Below the pieces are notes generated by a model. That model was not told the DNA's origin. It saw nothing but the letters and a program-made list of their open reading frames with translations, and ran no database searches. A stretch of DNA of 32,465 nt from Bacillota bacterium (GTDB lineage: Bacteria; Bacillota; JADQBR01), in contig JADQBR010000013.1 of NCBI GenBank assembly GCA_016278515.1, forward strand, positions 1 through 32,465. The letters run 5' to 3'. A program made the position numbers and the translations under genes. Below are positions 1-8,166 of this stretch, in pieces. Position 1 is the first letter of the stretch. Each line of letters begins with the position of its first letter.

Positions 1-53
1 CCATTCCTGTTTTTTCTTCCAATATGTCAGCCATTCCCGGGACAAGGGAATAG

Positions 54-218
54 TATATTTTATGTAAAGCTTCACATAAAGTGTACGCAAGGGCAGATGC
101 AATGCATAAACGTCAGGCCATCGAGGCAGCGAGTAAGGAAATCGTGATTCCAGAAGAAGCAGAATGGGATAATGATTCAAACCTGAAAGACTGGCTCAAG
201 AGGTTTAACCGCAGATAA
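54..218 (+). other. Short open frame, possible gene remnant, 5' limit unclear
   Basis: A frame stays open from about position 54 to a TAA at 216-218. It could start at GTG 81 or ATG 102; the ATG gives 38 residues ending in ..WLKRFNRR. The translated part is charged and looks like the C-terminal end of a soluble protein, but I do not recognise it. It lies between copies of the TTAYGTAAA motif, so it may be the tail of a gene cut or carried by the neighbouring transposon. The preceding 53 bases show only a small hairpin (ATTCCC/GGGAAT, 33-51). Confidence that it is a real expressed gene is low. Confidence 0.25.
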
Positions 219-333
219 TTATGTAAAGAAATATCGTTAAGGCTTTCGTTATTTACGTCGTTTTTGGGGTTAATCTTTACATAACGAAAGTCTTAACGTA
301 ACCTTTTTTACGTAAATCTTTACGTAAAAAAGG
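60..333. repeat. Array of TTAYGTAAA motifs with nested palindromes (probable transposon end)
   Basis: Five copies of TTATGTAAA or TTACGTAAA (either strand) occur at about 60-68, 219-227, 276-284, 308-316 and 319-327. Positions 235-252 and 281-298 form an 18-bp inverted repeat with 17 matches. Positions 302-316 and 319-333 are a perfect 15-bp inverted repeat with a 2-base spacer. Repeated short sites near an end are typical of transposase-binding arrays in Mu/Tn7-like elements, and a transposase fragment begins immediately to the right. The assignment as an end array is inference; the repeats themselves are directly visible. Confidence 0.5.
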
Positions 334-928
334 CAAGGTAGAAAAATTCTTCAGATACGTTGATTTAAGCTTCACCAATGAGGCTAATCTATTAATTAAT
401 CAGGGGAAGCTTTGCGACTTAAAACAGCTAAATACCTATCTTCGCTCCTGGCTTGAAACTTATGACAATCGGGTACACCGCAGTACTAAACAGACACCAA
501 AACAACGTTATGAAAAAGACACCTCCCATATCCGTCATCTGACAACAGATGAACTTAAGGAAATTTTTCTCTGGGAGGGAGAAAGGACAGTACGCAAAAC
601 CTCGGTGATTGAGGTAGAAGGTAACCTTTATGAGGTAGATTCGTTCTTACGCGGCAAAAGAATCCAGATACGATACAACCCTTTTGATTTATCTCTGATA
701 CGTGTCTACAGAGACGGCACGCGTTATGACGATGCTAAGGCAGCTATAATTAACAACAAGCATCACCCAAAGATGCCCAATGAATTAGAAGAGCAGTCTC
801 CAGGTTTTATCTCTAGTTATTTAGAAAACCTTAAAAAAGAGCAGGAAGAAAGACGGCGAAAAGAACTTGGCACTACCAGCTTCACAAAGCTTGAGGATAA
901 AAAACGGGGTGGTGAGATACCATGCTAG
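332..928 (+). pseudogene. Mu/rve-type DDE transposase, C-terminal fragment
   Basis: The frame is open through 332-928 without a plausible start at its left edge. Translation begins GKVEKFFRYV, which matches the stretch around the third acidic residue (Glu) of rve/DDE integrase domains. It continues through a typical YLRSWLETYDNR..HRSTKQTP..RYE segment and a Mu-transposase C-terminal beta-barrel-like part (EVEGNLYEVDSFLRGKRIQIRY, approximately 605-720). Both catalytic Asp residues and the N-terminal helix-turn-helix region are absent, so the gene is 5'-truncated at the palindrome ending at 333. Its stop overlaps the ATG of the downstream ATPase by 7 bases, the usual arrangement of a transposase with its ATPase partner. 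Confidence 0.75.
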
Positions 929-1713
929 ACTTCTTTGGTATGAAGCTAGTTCCGTTCACCCGGGAAATTGATACTAATCAATGTTTCATTTCTCTAAGCC
1001 ACAAAGAAGCAAAGGCCCGCTTAGAGTATACAGTCAAAAACCGACTGGTGTTTCTTTTAACTGGAGAGCCGGGTATGGGGAAAACCACTATTGTCCGTTC
1101 CCTGCTTCATAAGCTTGATACCATGCATTATCGGTATGAATATATTTGTGACTCGTCACTGACGCCAAAGCTGTTTTACAGAGAAGTTTTAGAACGCTTC
1201 GGCCTACCTTGTTCCACTAGGCCTACAGAAATGAAGCGTCAGTACCGGACTTTGATGCTTGATATGTATGAACAGGATAAGAAGGTGCCTGTAATCGTTT
1301 TGGATGAAGCACACCGTTTTTCAGAAACCATGCTTGAAGAGATTAGATTTTTGCTAAACTTCAAAGAAGATTCTATGTCTCCATTGGCTTTAGTTCTGAT
1401 AGGTCAGACAACGCTTAGAAATCAGCTCATTGTGAGGCATTTAGAGGCTATTGATCAGCGAATACAGGTTAGATATCAGATGGGAGCTTTAGGTGAAAAG
1501 GAGACAGAAGACTTTATCAGACACCAAGAAAAGATTTCTAAAACGCCAAATGATATCTTCTCCGGAGAAGCTATCCAGTCTATTTACAACTATACCCAAG
1601 GGGTTCCTCGTAAAATCAATACCCTGGCTAGCCAGGCACTTTTAGATGCCTATATTCAGGGTGAAAAAATTGTGGGCGAAGCTCATGTTAATCGGGTGAT
1701 AAACGAGCTTTAA
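922..1713 (+). CDS. ExeA/TniB-like AAA+ ATPase, transposition partner
   Basis: This 263-residue AAA ATPase of the ExeA/TniB/IstB-like type probably selects target DNA and activates the adjacent Mu-like transposase. Walker A is GEPGMGKTT at residues 48-56. Walker B is VIVLDEAH, followed by an arginine-rich sensor region and a C-terminal GVPRKINTLASQALLDAY segment typical of this family. Length is normal and the frame is intact. The ATG at 922 overlaps the transposase stop and follows a GGTGG ribosome-binding site, implying translational coupling. Because its transposase partner is truncated, the protein is probably an orphan here, although it could act with full copies elsewhere in the genome. 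Confidence 0.85.
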   Translation: MLDFFGMKLVPFTREIDTNQCFISLSHKEAKARLEYTVKNRLVFLLTGEPGMGKTTIVRSLLHKLDTMHYRYEYICDSSLTPKLFYREVLERFGLPCSTRPTEMKRQYRTLMLDMYEQDKKVPVIVLDEAHRFSETMLEEIRFLLNFKEDSMSPLALVLIGQTTLRNQLIVRHLEAIDQRIQVRYQMGALGEKETEDFIRHQEKISKTPNDIFSGEAIQSIYNYTQGVPRKINTLASQALLDAYIQGEKIVGEAHVNRVINEL

Positions 1714-1760
1714 TAGGTCAGTTGTTTAGAGTACCGGCAGGAAAAGTGGCAAACTTGTAA

Positions 1761-1817
1761 TGGTCAGTGGCAGTGTGGGTGACTGTGCTTACGCTGCCAC
1801 GTCAGTGCCACTGGCCA
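1761..1817. repeat. Imperfect inverted repeat downstream of the ATPase, possible transposon right end
   Basis: TGGTCAGTGGCA at 1761-1772 and TGCCACTGGCCA at 1806-1817 are inverted copies with 11 of 12 matches. A second pair, GTGGCAG and CTGCCAC, is nested inside. The structure lies about 50 bases after the ATPase stop, before the convergent DUF4007 gene. It could be the element's right end or a transcription terminator, but there is no T-run directly after it. No other gene is seen between 1714 and 1874. Confidence 0.35.
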
Positions 1818-1874
1818 ATTATCCGACATTGAAGCTGGCTGCGAACAACATACTTGCCATTTTTGTCCCCCACT

Positions 1875-2738
1875 TTATATATTAGATACTTGTTTATAGT
1901 ACTCTTCCAACACTTCATCACTATTGGTATCCTTTAAATCAACAGCATCTAACCCCGCAGTGCGTGTAACTGTTACATACTTCTGATCTTGTAATTTTTC
2001 TAGATAGTATATTAAATCATTTAGAGTCATACAAAAAATGTTTCCGGCACTATTTTCTTCAACCAGTATTGAAGAAATATTAACATTTAGCGTTTTCCCT
2101 TGTTCCTCCTGCCATTTTTTAATCACATAAAAGACTAATAAAGGATGTAACAAGGAACGGTCCAATCCATTTACTTTATACGTTTTATGATCTATTTTTC
2201 TAATTAACTGCAAATCCCTCAGCGGACAGTTTATATTATCTTCCGGTGACATTCTCTTACCAAGACTCTTATCAGATAAATAAGAGTTTATAAAGCAATT
2301 AATATCTTTTTTTAGCGACCCGTCTGCAGCCTTAAGACCTTCAACAATGGTATAATTTCGTAACCAATGCAACATCATTTCCTCATCAAATTCCTTATGT
2401 TTAAATATGTTAAAAAACCAATACTACGTGGTCGACAACTCTTTGTTTTTTAGTAACTGATAATGCATCAACCATAATGTGCCAATGTCTTCAAAATACG
2501 GATCATGCTTATCAATAAGTTTCCCAAATTCTGTCTTAGGTTGTTGGTCACTTTCCCCCATAAGACCTGTAGCCCGTAACCAAAACCTCAATGAATTCAC
2601 CATGTTCTTACCCATTCCTAAAACATCGGCCGCTTCCTTGGATCTAAAAAACTTAACTCCGTATTTATCAAGGTTCTTTAAACCTTTTCTAAGCCAACCA
2701 TCTCGTACATAAAACGTCTCATGCCGTGCAAATGCCAT
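1875..2738 (-). pseudogene. DUF4007 family protein, interrupted by one in-frame TAG
   Basis: The frame runs from ATG 2738 to TAA 1875 with one internal stop (TAG, 2424-2426, codon 105). The N-terminal part has the DUF4007 hallmark FARHETFYVRDGWLRKG and a winged-helix-like GMGKNMVNSLRFWL segment. Directly after the stop the same frame continues YWFFNIF..EFDEEMM, which is the expected continuation, so no bases are lost. The family normally has an aromatic residue here; TGG to TAG is the simplest origin. Full length (286 residues plus the stop codon) is normal for the family. The start follows AAGGGG and lies 2 bases after the upstream PAPS-reductase stop, so the two were one operon. DUF4007 genes commonly neighbour PAPS-reductase-like genes in DNA-modification or defence loci; the exact function is unknown. 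Confidence 0.8.
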
Positions 2739-2740
2739 TA

Positions 2741-3405
2741 TCAATTTACCCCTTTCTTTACAGCGAGCACCTTGGTCATTAGGCATCCCCCACGCCAGGG
2801 ATTTACGCAGTCTAAACATCCCATGCATTTTGATGCATTAATCTTATATAAACCATCAATATATGAAATTGCATTTTGAGGACAGATACTAATACATCCA
2901 AGGCAACCAATACAAGACTGAAATTTTCTAATCTGACAATCTATTCTTTGTGATAAAAGTCTATAGTTTGTAGAGTGTACAACTTTGACCTTTAACTTAT
3001 ACGTACCAAGTTTTCCTTGCAGTTTTATTCTCGGCTTATTAGTTTTTCTATCTAAAATAAAAATTTCATGTAAAAATCTATTTCCTAGCTCCTTATTAAC
3101 CATTCCAAATGGTTTGAAGTATTCATAAAGCTCTTCACTAATGGGTTTTGTAAGCACATAGCTCTTAGCTTGCTCTTCTTCAACGCAGTCTTGAGCCGTA
3201 ATATTGATTTGGTCATTAGTTAGGCCTGCGCCCCCTTGCCGAGCCTTCCATTTTCCTGTAAGTATATACTGTTCTGCATCTGTTTTTCCAATGTCTTTCG
3301 CAAACCCAACTAAGAACTCATTCCATCGATTAGCATCTTCATTTAGGTGAATCTTAGCCAGAAATTCAGACCACTTAGAAGTGGCAGGGCACGCCCAACA
3401 GCGAG
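2741..3405 (-). pseudogene. PAPS-reductase-family / ferredoxin fusion protein, 5'-truncated
   Basis: About 220 C-terminal residues of a phosphoadenosine-phosphosulfate-reductase-family protein remain. The surviving part starts at a CWACPATSKW motif near the end of the ATP-pyrophosphatase domain. It contains the family segment around TGKWKARQGG and ends in a two-cluster ferredoxin domain (CIGCLGCISICP and CMGCLDC). The N-terminal nucleotide-binding region is missing: at about 3405 the sequence switches to an IS1634-like transposase in the opposite orientation. In-frame sequence further upstream (to 3463) is transposon-derived. Related proteins (DndC-like, BREX type IV BrxP-like) supply sulfur chemistry in DNA modification or defence, but a metabolic role cannot be excluded. 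It was co-transcribed with DUF4007. Confidence 0.75.
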
Positions 3406-3849
3406 CGCGATGTAGCTCTAGATGGATACTATGCGCTGGTGACCAGCGAAGTCGATATGGCACATGAAAAAATCATCGCCCGGTACCGAGGCCTCTGGAA
3501 GATTGAAGAATCCTTTAGGGTGATAAAATCAGATCTCGATGGTCGACCGGTTTATGTGCGCAAAGACGATCGTATCGCGGGTCATTTCTTGGTTTGCTTT
3601 ATAGCTCTACTTCTCTGTAGAATTCTCGAGATGAAAATTGGTGGCGAGTATTCGAGCAGGAGAATCCAGAAGTCGCTAAGAAATGCAACTTGCCGCAAAC
3701 TTGCCAAAGGATTTTACTCACTGAACAAGCAGGATGAGGTCTTTAGAGCTATCGAAGAGGCCTTTGGCGTCAACTTAAATTACAGTGAGCTTAGGGTTGA
3801 AGAATTGAAATACAAGAAGAAGGAGCTATTACACAACATCAAAAAATAA
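3406..3849 (+). pseudogene. IS1634-family (IS4 superfamily) transposase, C-terminal fragment
   Basis: The translated frame reads LDGYYALVTSEVD then YRGLWKIEESFRVIKSDLDGRPVYV. This is the C-terminal catalytic region, including the Y..(E)..K signature, of IS1634-like DDE transposases, and it ends ..LLHNIKK. About two thirds of a normal protein, including the first two acidic residues, is missing. The left junction cuts into the PAPS-reductase gene. The right side runs through a hairpin into the helicase relic at about 3917. A GTG at 3439 is not a native start. Confidence 0.75.
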
Positions 3850-3852
3850 AAG

Positions 3853-3898
3853 AGAACCATCCTGAAAGCCCGTATTTCTAAGGCTTAGGGTTGGTTCT
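3853..3898 (+). terminator. Hairpin after the IS1634-like fragment
   Basis: AGAACCA (3853-3859) pairs with TGGTTCT (3892-3898), and inner stretches (CCTGAAAGCC with GGCTTAGGG) can extend the stem. It starts four bases after the transposase stop, consistent with a transposase terminator or a subterminal IS palindrome. There is no clear U-tract, so termination is uncertain. Confidence 0.35.
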
Positions 3899-3919
3899 TA
3901 TTGCGTTTTGTGACTAAAC

Positions 3920-4380
3920 TCAGGTTATATTCAAAGGCTTCACATCGATAAAATCGTCAATCAGTAGTGGTCGTTGGCTGCTAGCAGTGCGGTTGTGATG
4001 CAAAACGCCTCCGTAAACGAAACGACTGAACACTTCGCCTATAGCAGGAACACTTCTGTATTGCGTGGTCAAAAGTTGAACATTGTATTGGTGCGGAATC
4101 GTCGTCGGCTGTGTAAATGAGTTGAGTTTTACCATCGTGTAAATATTTTCGTTTTTCCAAAGGTCGACCGAAGTAATCGGCTCAATTTGAAAGGGGTCTC
4201 CTGCGATAATAAATTTTTCTGGCGTCTTTTTATAGAGTGGGTAAATGATATTAACGAGCGGAATCATAGAAGCTTCATCAATTACGATATAATCCCATTT
4301 GAGTGCACTCAAGTGAAGTCGCGTATCTTCGTCCGGGATAAAATAATCATACGGAAATCGTGCAATTGTTGTTATCAGCA
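3920..4380 (-). pseudogene. Superfamily 1 (AAA_11/AAA_12, DNA2/NAM7-like) helicase, internal fragment
   Basis: About 150 residues from the middle of an SF1 DNA/RNA helicase survive. Visible are a Walker B/motif II region (DYIVIDEASMIPL), motif III (IIAGDPFQIEP) and a following QYRS motif. Walker A and the C-terminal RecA domain are absent. At about 4380 the sequence passes abruptly into an oppositely oriented transposase fragment, and at about 3920 into the end of the IS1634-like fragment. The first ten residues before the LLITTIARFPYD segment are transposon sequence. It has the same strand and position as an upstream gene of the PAPS-reductase/DUF4007 operon, suggesting one former multi-gene system. 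Confidence 0.7.
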
Positions 4381-4808
4381 AATACCGTAGCAGAGATGAG
4401 ATTGAAGTTGATTTCAAGCAGATGAAAGGGCTCTTAGACCTGGAAAGAGTATTGTATCAGCGACCGGAACGGATTGATTGTTATATTTTTTTGAAAGTGA
4501 TGGCCTTTTTTGTACTAGCCTTCTTACGCGCTTATGCTGCCAAAGAAGGCATTAAGGCTACTGAAAAAGAAATACAGGAGAGCATGGGAGATATGCTCTT
4601 GGTTGAAAGCCGGATACTGCCGCTGGAGATGAAAAGTTATGCTATTGCCAGAGATACGGAGCTTAATCAATTGTTCAGGAGGATATTCTCACTACCTGAA
4701 CCACAGATGTTTATAGAAGTGCTAGACGCGTCAGAAACTTCCCAAGTAGATGATTATGTGCAGAAATGGTATGAAACATGGATTCAAAAGCACCAAGCAC
4801 CGCAGTAA
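4380..4808 (+). pseudogene. IS4-superfamily transposase, C-terminal fragment
   Basis: The frame begins KYRSRDEIEVDFKQMK, the Y..R...E......K signature of IS4-type transposases. It continues through a hydrophobic helix (FLKVMAFFVLAFLRAY) to a natural-looking C terminus, ..WIQKHQAPQ. Everything N-terminal of the signature is missing. The orientation matches the other transposase fragment at 3.4 kb, but the sequence is clearly a different element. It closes the left mobile region. Confidence 0.7.
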
Positions 4809-5193
4809 AAACTGACTTCTAGAAATGGGGTGATCTGCAAATAACAGAATCATACATAATTGACAACCTTTTGATAAGGCATGCGGTTTGAAAAATTACA
4901 TTTTCACATGCTTAGTTTGTTATGCAAATTTATTGCAACATGGTTGCGTTTACTGTTTGCTATGGGCAGAATAAATGAGCGAAAACATAATGAATTTACT
5001 GGTATATATTGTCTGCGAAATGCAGGATATATCATGGTTTTTAGTGTGCAACTAAACTAAATCATTTTTTTTACTCATTTAGGAGTTTCCTCCGTAACCT
5101 ATTTTACAGCTATACATGAAAGCTACAGCTATCAGCTACCACTTCACCAGCAGCTAACTACCGTTAATGTAAAACTTATATTTCGACATACAC
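4809..5193. other. Intergenic gap, no gene recognised
   Basis: This 385-base AT-rich gap lies between the transposase fragment and the thiolase stop. It has no long open frame. A small GGAG-GAAA-CTCC hairpin occurs near 5082-5093. A cluster of AGCTG/CAGCT repeats lies at about 5108-5157, just downstream of the thiolase gene, and could form weak secondary structure. I see no clear terminator with a U-tract. Confidence 0.5.
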
Positions 5194-6372
5194 TTATAAA
5201 TCTTTAACTACTGTGGCCATAGCCGGGCCGCCGCCAACACATAAAGAAGCAATGCCATGGTAGCTCCCACGACGTTTCATTTCATATATTAAGGTGGTAA
5301 CAATCCTTATCCCCGTAGCACCCACTGGGTGCCCTAATGCAATACCGGACCCATTGGCATTAACTTTATCCATGTCAAGTTCAAGTTCTTTATTACACGC
5401 TAAAAATTGTGCGGCAAAGGCTTCATTAATTTCGTAATAATCGATATCTTCTTTCGTAAGTCTGGCAAACTTAAGTGCTTTAGGAATAGCATACACCGGG
5501 CCAATTCCCATAAATTCCGGTTCAATACCAAATGTAGCTGATGCCACCAATCTCGCTAAAGGCTTTATCCCCAAATTTTCGGCTTTTTCCTCAGCCATTA
5601 GTACTAGGGCAGCCGCTCCGTCATTAATACCCGAGGCGTTTCCCACTGTGACAGTTCCATTTTCCCGAAATACTGGTCGCAGATTAGATAACTTTTCCAA
5701 AGAAAGACCTTTTCTCGGGTGCTCGTCCGTATCAAATCTATAACTTTTTTTACGTGTTTTTACCTCTACAGGTATAATTTCATCATCAAATTTTCCTTTT
5801 TCTATGGCATCAGTCGCCCGCCTGTGACTTAGATACGCCAACTCATCTTGCTCTTCTCTGCTGATATTGTAACGTTCTGCCAGGTTTTCTGCTGTAACAC
5901 CCATGTGATAGCCATGAAAAGCATCGTTTAGAGCATCATACAATAAACCGTCTTCCACCTTACTTGGACCCATACGAAAGCCTTCTCTGGCATTTAGTAG
6001 TAAATATGGTACATTGGACATGCTTTCCATACCTACGACTACAGAAATATCCGATTTACCCAGCATAATCTGCTGGCATGCTACTTCCAACGCCCTCATA
6101 GAAGATGCACACTGCTGGTCTATGGTCATAGCTCCAGCAGATACCGGTATTCCGGAGTTCAACTGTACCTGCCTAGCAGGGTTCCCCCTTGCACCCGCTT
6201 TATACACCATACCGCCAACTACATCCTCAACTTGAGTGGGTTCAATTTTGGCCTGTTCTAACGCTGCTTTTATCGCTATTGTCCCTAATTCTACTGCGCT
6301 TACATCTTTTAAAGAACCTAAAAAGCTCCCAACCGGGGTGCGCTTTGCACCAACTACAACAACCTCCCGCAT
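5194..6372 (-). CDS. Thiolase (acetyl-CoA C-acyltransferase)
   Basis: This is a 392-residue thiolase that would cleave 3-ketoacyl-CoA with CoA to acetyl-CoA and a shortened acyl-CoA, or run the reverse condensation. The nucleophile is Cys88 (QQCASSM), with NEAFAAQ, His348 in GHPVGATG and Cys378 in CVGGGPA at exactly the positions of classical biosynthetic and degradative thiolases. All catalytic residues are intact. The ATG follows AAAGGAGAGG. It is the last gene of the minus-strand island, 57 bases after the PaaG-like gene, and completes a local set with the hydroxyacyl-CoA dehydrogenase and acyl-CoA dehydrogenase upstream. Chain-length preference cannot be read from sequence. Confidence 0.9.
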   Translation of the reverse strand: MREVVVVGAKRTPVGSFLGSLKDVSAVELGTIAIKAALEQAKIEPTQVEDVVGGMVYKAGARGNPARQVQLNSGIPVSAGAMTIDQQCASSMRALEVACQQIMLGKSDISVVVGMESMSNVPYLLLNAREGFRMGPSKVEDGLLYDALNDAFHGYHMGVTAENLAERYNISREEQDELAYLSHRRATDAIEKGKFDDEIIPVEVKTRKKSYRFDTDEHPRKGLSLEKLSNLRPVFRENGTVTVGNASGINDGAAALVLMAEEKAENLGIKPLARLVASATFGIEPEFMGIGPVYAIPKALKFARLTKEDIDYYEINEAFAAQFLACNKELELDMDKVNANGSGIALGHPVGATGIRIVTTLIYEMKRRGSYHGIASLCVGGGPAMATVVKDL

Positions 6373-6429
6373 ACAGCACCTCTCCTTTAAAAATGGCTTT
6401 TAAAATCAAACAAATAATAAAAATATCCT

Positions 6430-7209
6430 TTATTCCCCAGAATAGGCAGGTTTCCTTTTTTGTATAAAGGATGCTAAACCTTCCTCAGCATCCTTTGTTT
6501 TACCAATACTGATCATTGCCTGCCGCTCCCTTTCAAGCTGTGTTGCCAAGACCGGGAGCATGGACTGATTCAGAAGATCCTTCGAAGTTGCATATGCCTT
6601 AGTCGCCCCTTGCTTTAGTTTCTTCACGGTCTCCTCAACTCTCTGTTCAAACTCACTTTCCGGCACCACCATTGATACCAAGCCAAGGTTCAGAGCCTGC
6701 CTGGCATCCAGTACTTCATCCAAAAATATCATTTCGCTGGCTTTAGCTAGACCAATAACAGTCGGTACCAATACACTCCATCCACCATCCGGAACTAGCC
6801 CACTGCTGGTATATGCCTGCTTAAACTTTGCTTTTTCTGAGGCAACCCTTAAATCACATGCCAATGCCAAACTCACGCCCGCTCCAGCTACTGTCCCATT
6901 CACAACGGCAATCACGGGTTTTGGCAAAAGCCTAATGTCAGTTATAGTACGATGAAACACTTGTGTAAGATTGCCTACTGCCTCAGAAATAGACTTCTGG
7001 GAACTCATGTAACCAATATCTCCGCCGGAACAAAATGCTTTCCCTTCCGCTTGAATTATCACTACTCGACTACCATCATCAAAACACTCTTTTATTGCCG
7101 ATGAGAAATTTTCAGCCAGTTCCATACTCAAAGCATTATAACTCTCCGGTCGGTTTATTGTTATCCGGGTCACTGAATCGTTTCTTTCTACTAATACTGA
7201 CTTACTCAT
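6430..7209 (-). CDS. Crotonase-fold protein, PaaG-like enoyl-CoA isomerase
   Basis: This 259-residue crotonase-superfamily protein has oxyanion-hole segments AFCSGGDIGYM and GTVAGAGVSLALACD. Both glutamates of true enoyl-CoA hydratases are replaced: the GGGCE position reads GAGVS and the PE position is Tyr. Instead Asp141 sits in GLVPDGG, as in PaaG-type 1,2-epoxyphenylacetyl-CoA isomerases and delta3,delta2-enoyl-CoA isomerases. A double-bond or ring-shift isomerase is therefore likelier than a hydratase. A GGGGGAGG ribosome-binding site precedes the ATG. It lies 53 bases downstream of the 3-hydroxyacyl-CoA dehydrogenase gene. In an anaerobe without oxygenases an unsaturated acyl-CoA is the probable substrate. 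Confidence 0.8.
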   Translation of the reverse strand: MSKSVLVERNDSVTRITINRPESYNALSMELAENFSSAIKECFDDGSRVVIIQAEGKAFCSGGDIGYMSSQKSISEAVGNLTQVFHRTITDIRLLPKPVIAVVNGTVAGAGVSLALACDLRVASEKAKFKQAYTSSGLVPDGGWSVLVPTVIGLAKASEMIFLDEVLDARQALNLGLVSMVVPESEFEQRVEETVKKLKQGATKAYATSKDLLNQSMLPVLATQLERERQAMISIGKTKDAEEGLASFIQKRKPAYSGE

Positions 7210-7262
7210 GTACCTCCCCCACTTTCTTAACCAATAGTACTCCGAATTTTAAAAATTAACAT

Positions 7263-8117
7263 TCAACTGTAATTATAAAATCCTCTACCAGATTTCACTC
7301 CATAGTGACCTGCTTCCACCATTTTTGTTAATATTGGACAAGGAAAATACTTTTGATCACCGTATCCCTCATACATTACTTCAAACACTGAAAGTAGTGT
7401 ATCAAGTCCAATTAAATCTGCCAGTTTTAGCGGTCCCATGGGGTGACCCATGGCCAAGGTCATTCCTTTGTCAATGTTTTCAGCTGTCGCCTGGCCTTCC
7501 ATATAGCAGTAGAACGCTTCATTAAGCATCGGAAGCAATATCCTATTAAATAAAAAGGCTGGATAATCTTTCGCTTCCACAACTTCTTTACCGATTCTTT
7601 TTACGACGTCACTAACATCTTTTAAAGTTTCATCAGAAGTCTGCAAACCTCGTACAATTTCCACCAGTTTCATTTTAATAACCGGATTGAAAAAGTGTGT
7701 GCCAACAATTTTATCCGGTCTGGTAGTGACTGATGCCAGTTTAGTAACGGATATAGAAGATGTATTTGTAGCTAAAATAGTCCGCTCCGGAGCCGCTTCA
7801 TCAAGTTCTTTAAAAATGTCCATTTTTATCCCCAAATTTTCTGTGGCCGCCTCCACTATCAAATCAATCTTGGAAATCATATCAAAACTAATTGTCGGAG
7901 TTAAGTTTGCTAAAGCTCGTTGGTTTGCTTCTTCTGTGAGCTTTCCCCTTTGTATTTTTTTCTCGAGGTTATTTTGTATGCTACTGACGGCCTTTTCTAC
8001 TAAGATTTTATCCAAATCCTTTAAATAAGTTTGATAACCTGCTTCAATAAAGACTTGAGCAATACCAGAACCCATAATTCCCGCTCCAATTACCATCACA
8101 TTTTTGATTTCCTGCAT
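7263..8117 (-). CDS. 3-hydroxyacyl-CoA (3-hydroxybutyryl-CoA) dehydrogenase
   Basis: This 284-residue NAD(P)-dependent 3-hydroxyacyl-CoA dehydrogenase is of the short, stand-alone (Hbd/PaaH) form. It has a Rossmann motif GAGIMGSG at 11-18, catalytic His141 in GTHFFNPV, and the C-terminal substrate domain GHPMGPLKLADLIGLD ending in SGRGFYNYS. It oxidises 3-hydroxyacyl-CoA to 3-ketoacyl-CoA for the thiolase two genes downstream. The start follows GAGGAG. Length and key residues are normal. It differs clearly from the second paralogue at 24.6 kb, so the two probably serve different chain lengths or steps. Confidence 0.88.
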   Translation of the reverse strand: MQEIKNVMVIGAGIMGSGIAQVFIEAGYQTYLKDLDKILVEKAVSSIQNNLEKKIQRGKLTEEANQRALANLTPTISFDMISKIDLIVEAATENLGIKMDIFKELDEAAPERTILATNTSSISVTKLASVTTRPDKIVGTHFFNPVIKMKLVEIVRGLQTSDETLKDVSDVVKRIGKEVVEAKDYPAFLFNRILLPMLNEAFYCYMEGQATAENIDKGMTLAMGHPMGPLKLADLIGLDTLLSVFEVMYEGYGDQKYFPCPILTKMVEAGHYGVKSGRGFYNYS

Positions 8118-8166
8118 TTATATACTCCTCTCTTTTACTTTAACTATCTTAAAAATTTCAAACTTT

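Noticed and set aside
2479-2712. Plus-strand open frame opposite DUF4007
   Set aside because: It is the complement of well-matched DUF4007 coding sequence and has no motif or ribosome site.
5082-5093. GGAG-GAAA-CTCC hairpin as the thiolase operon terminator
   Set aside because: The stem is only four base pairs and no T-run follows on the minus strand.
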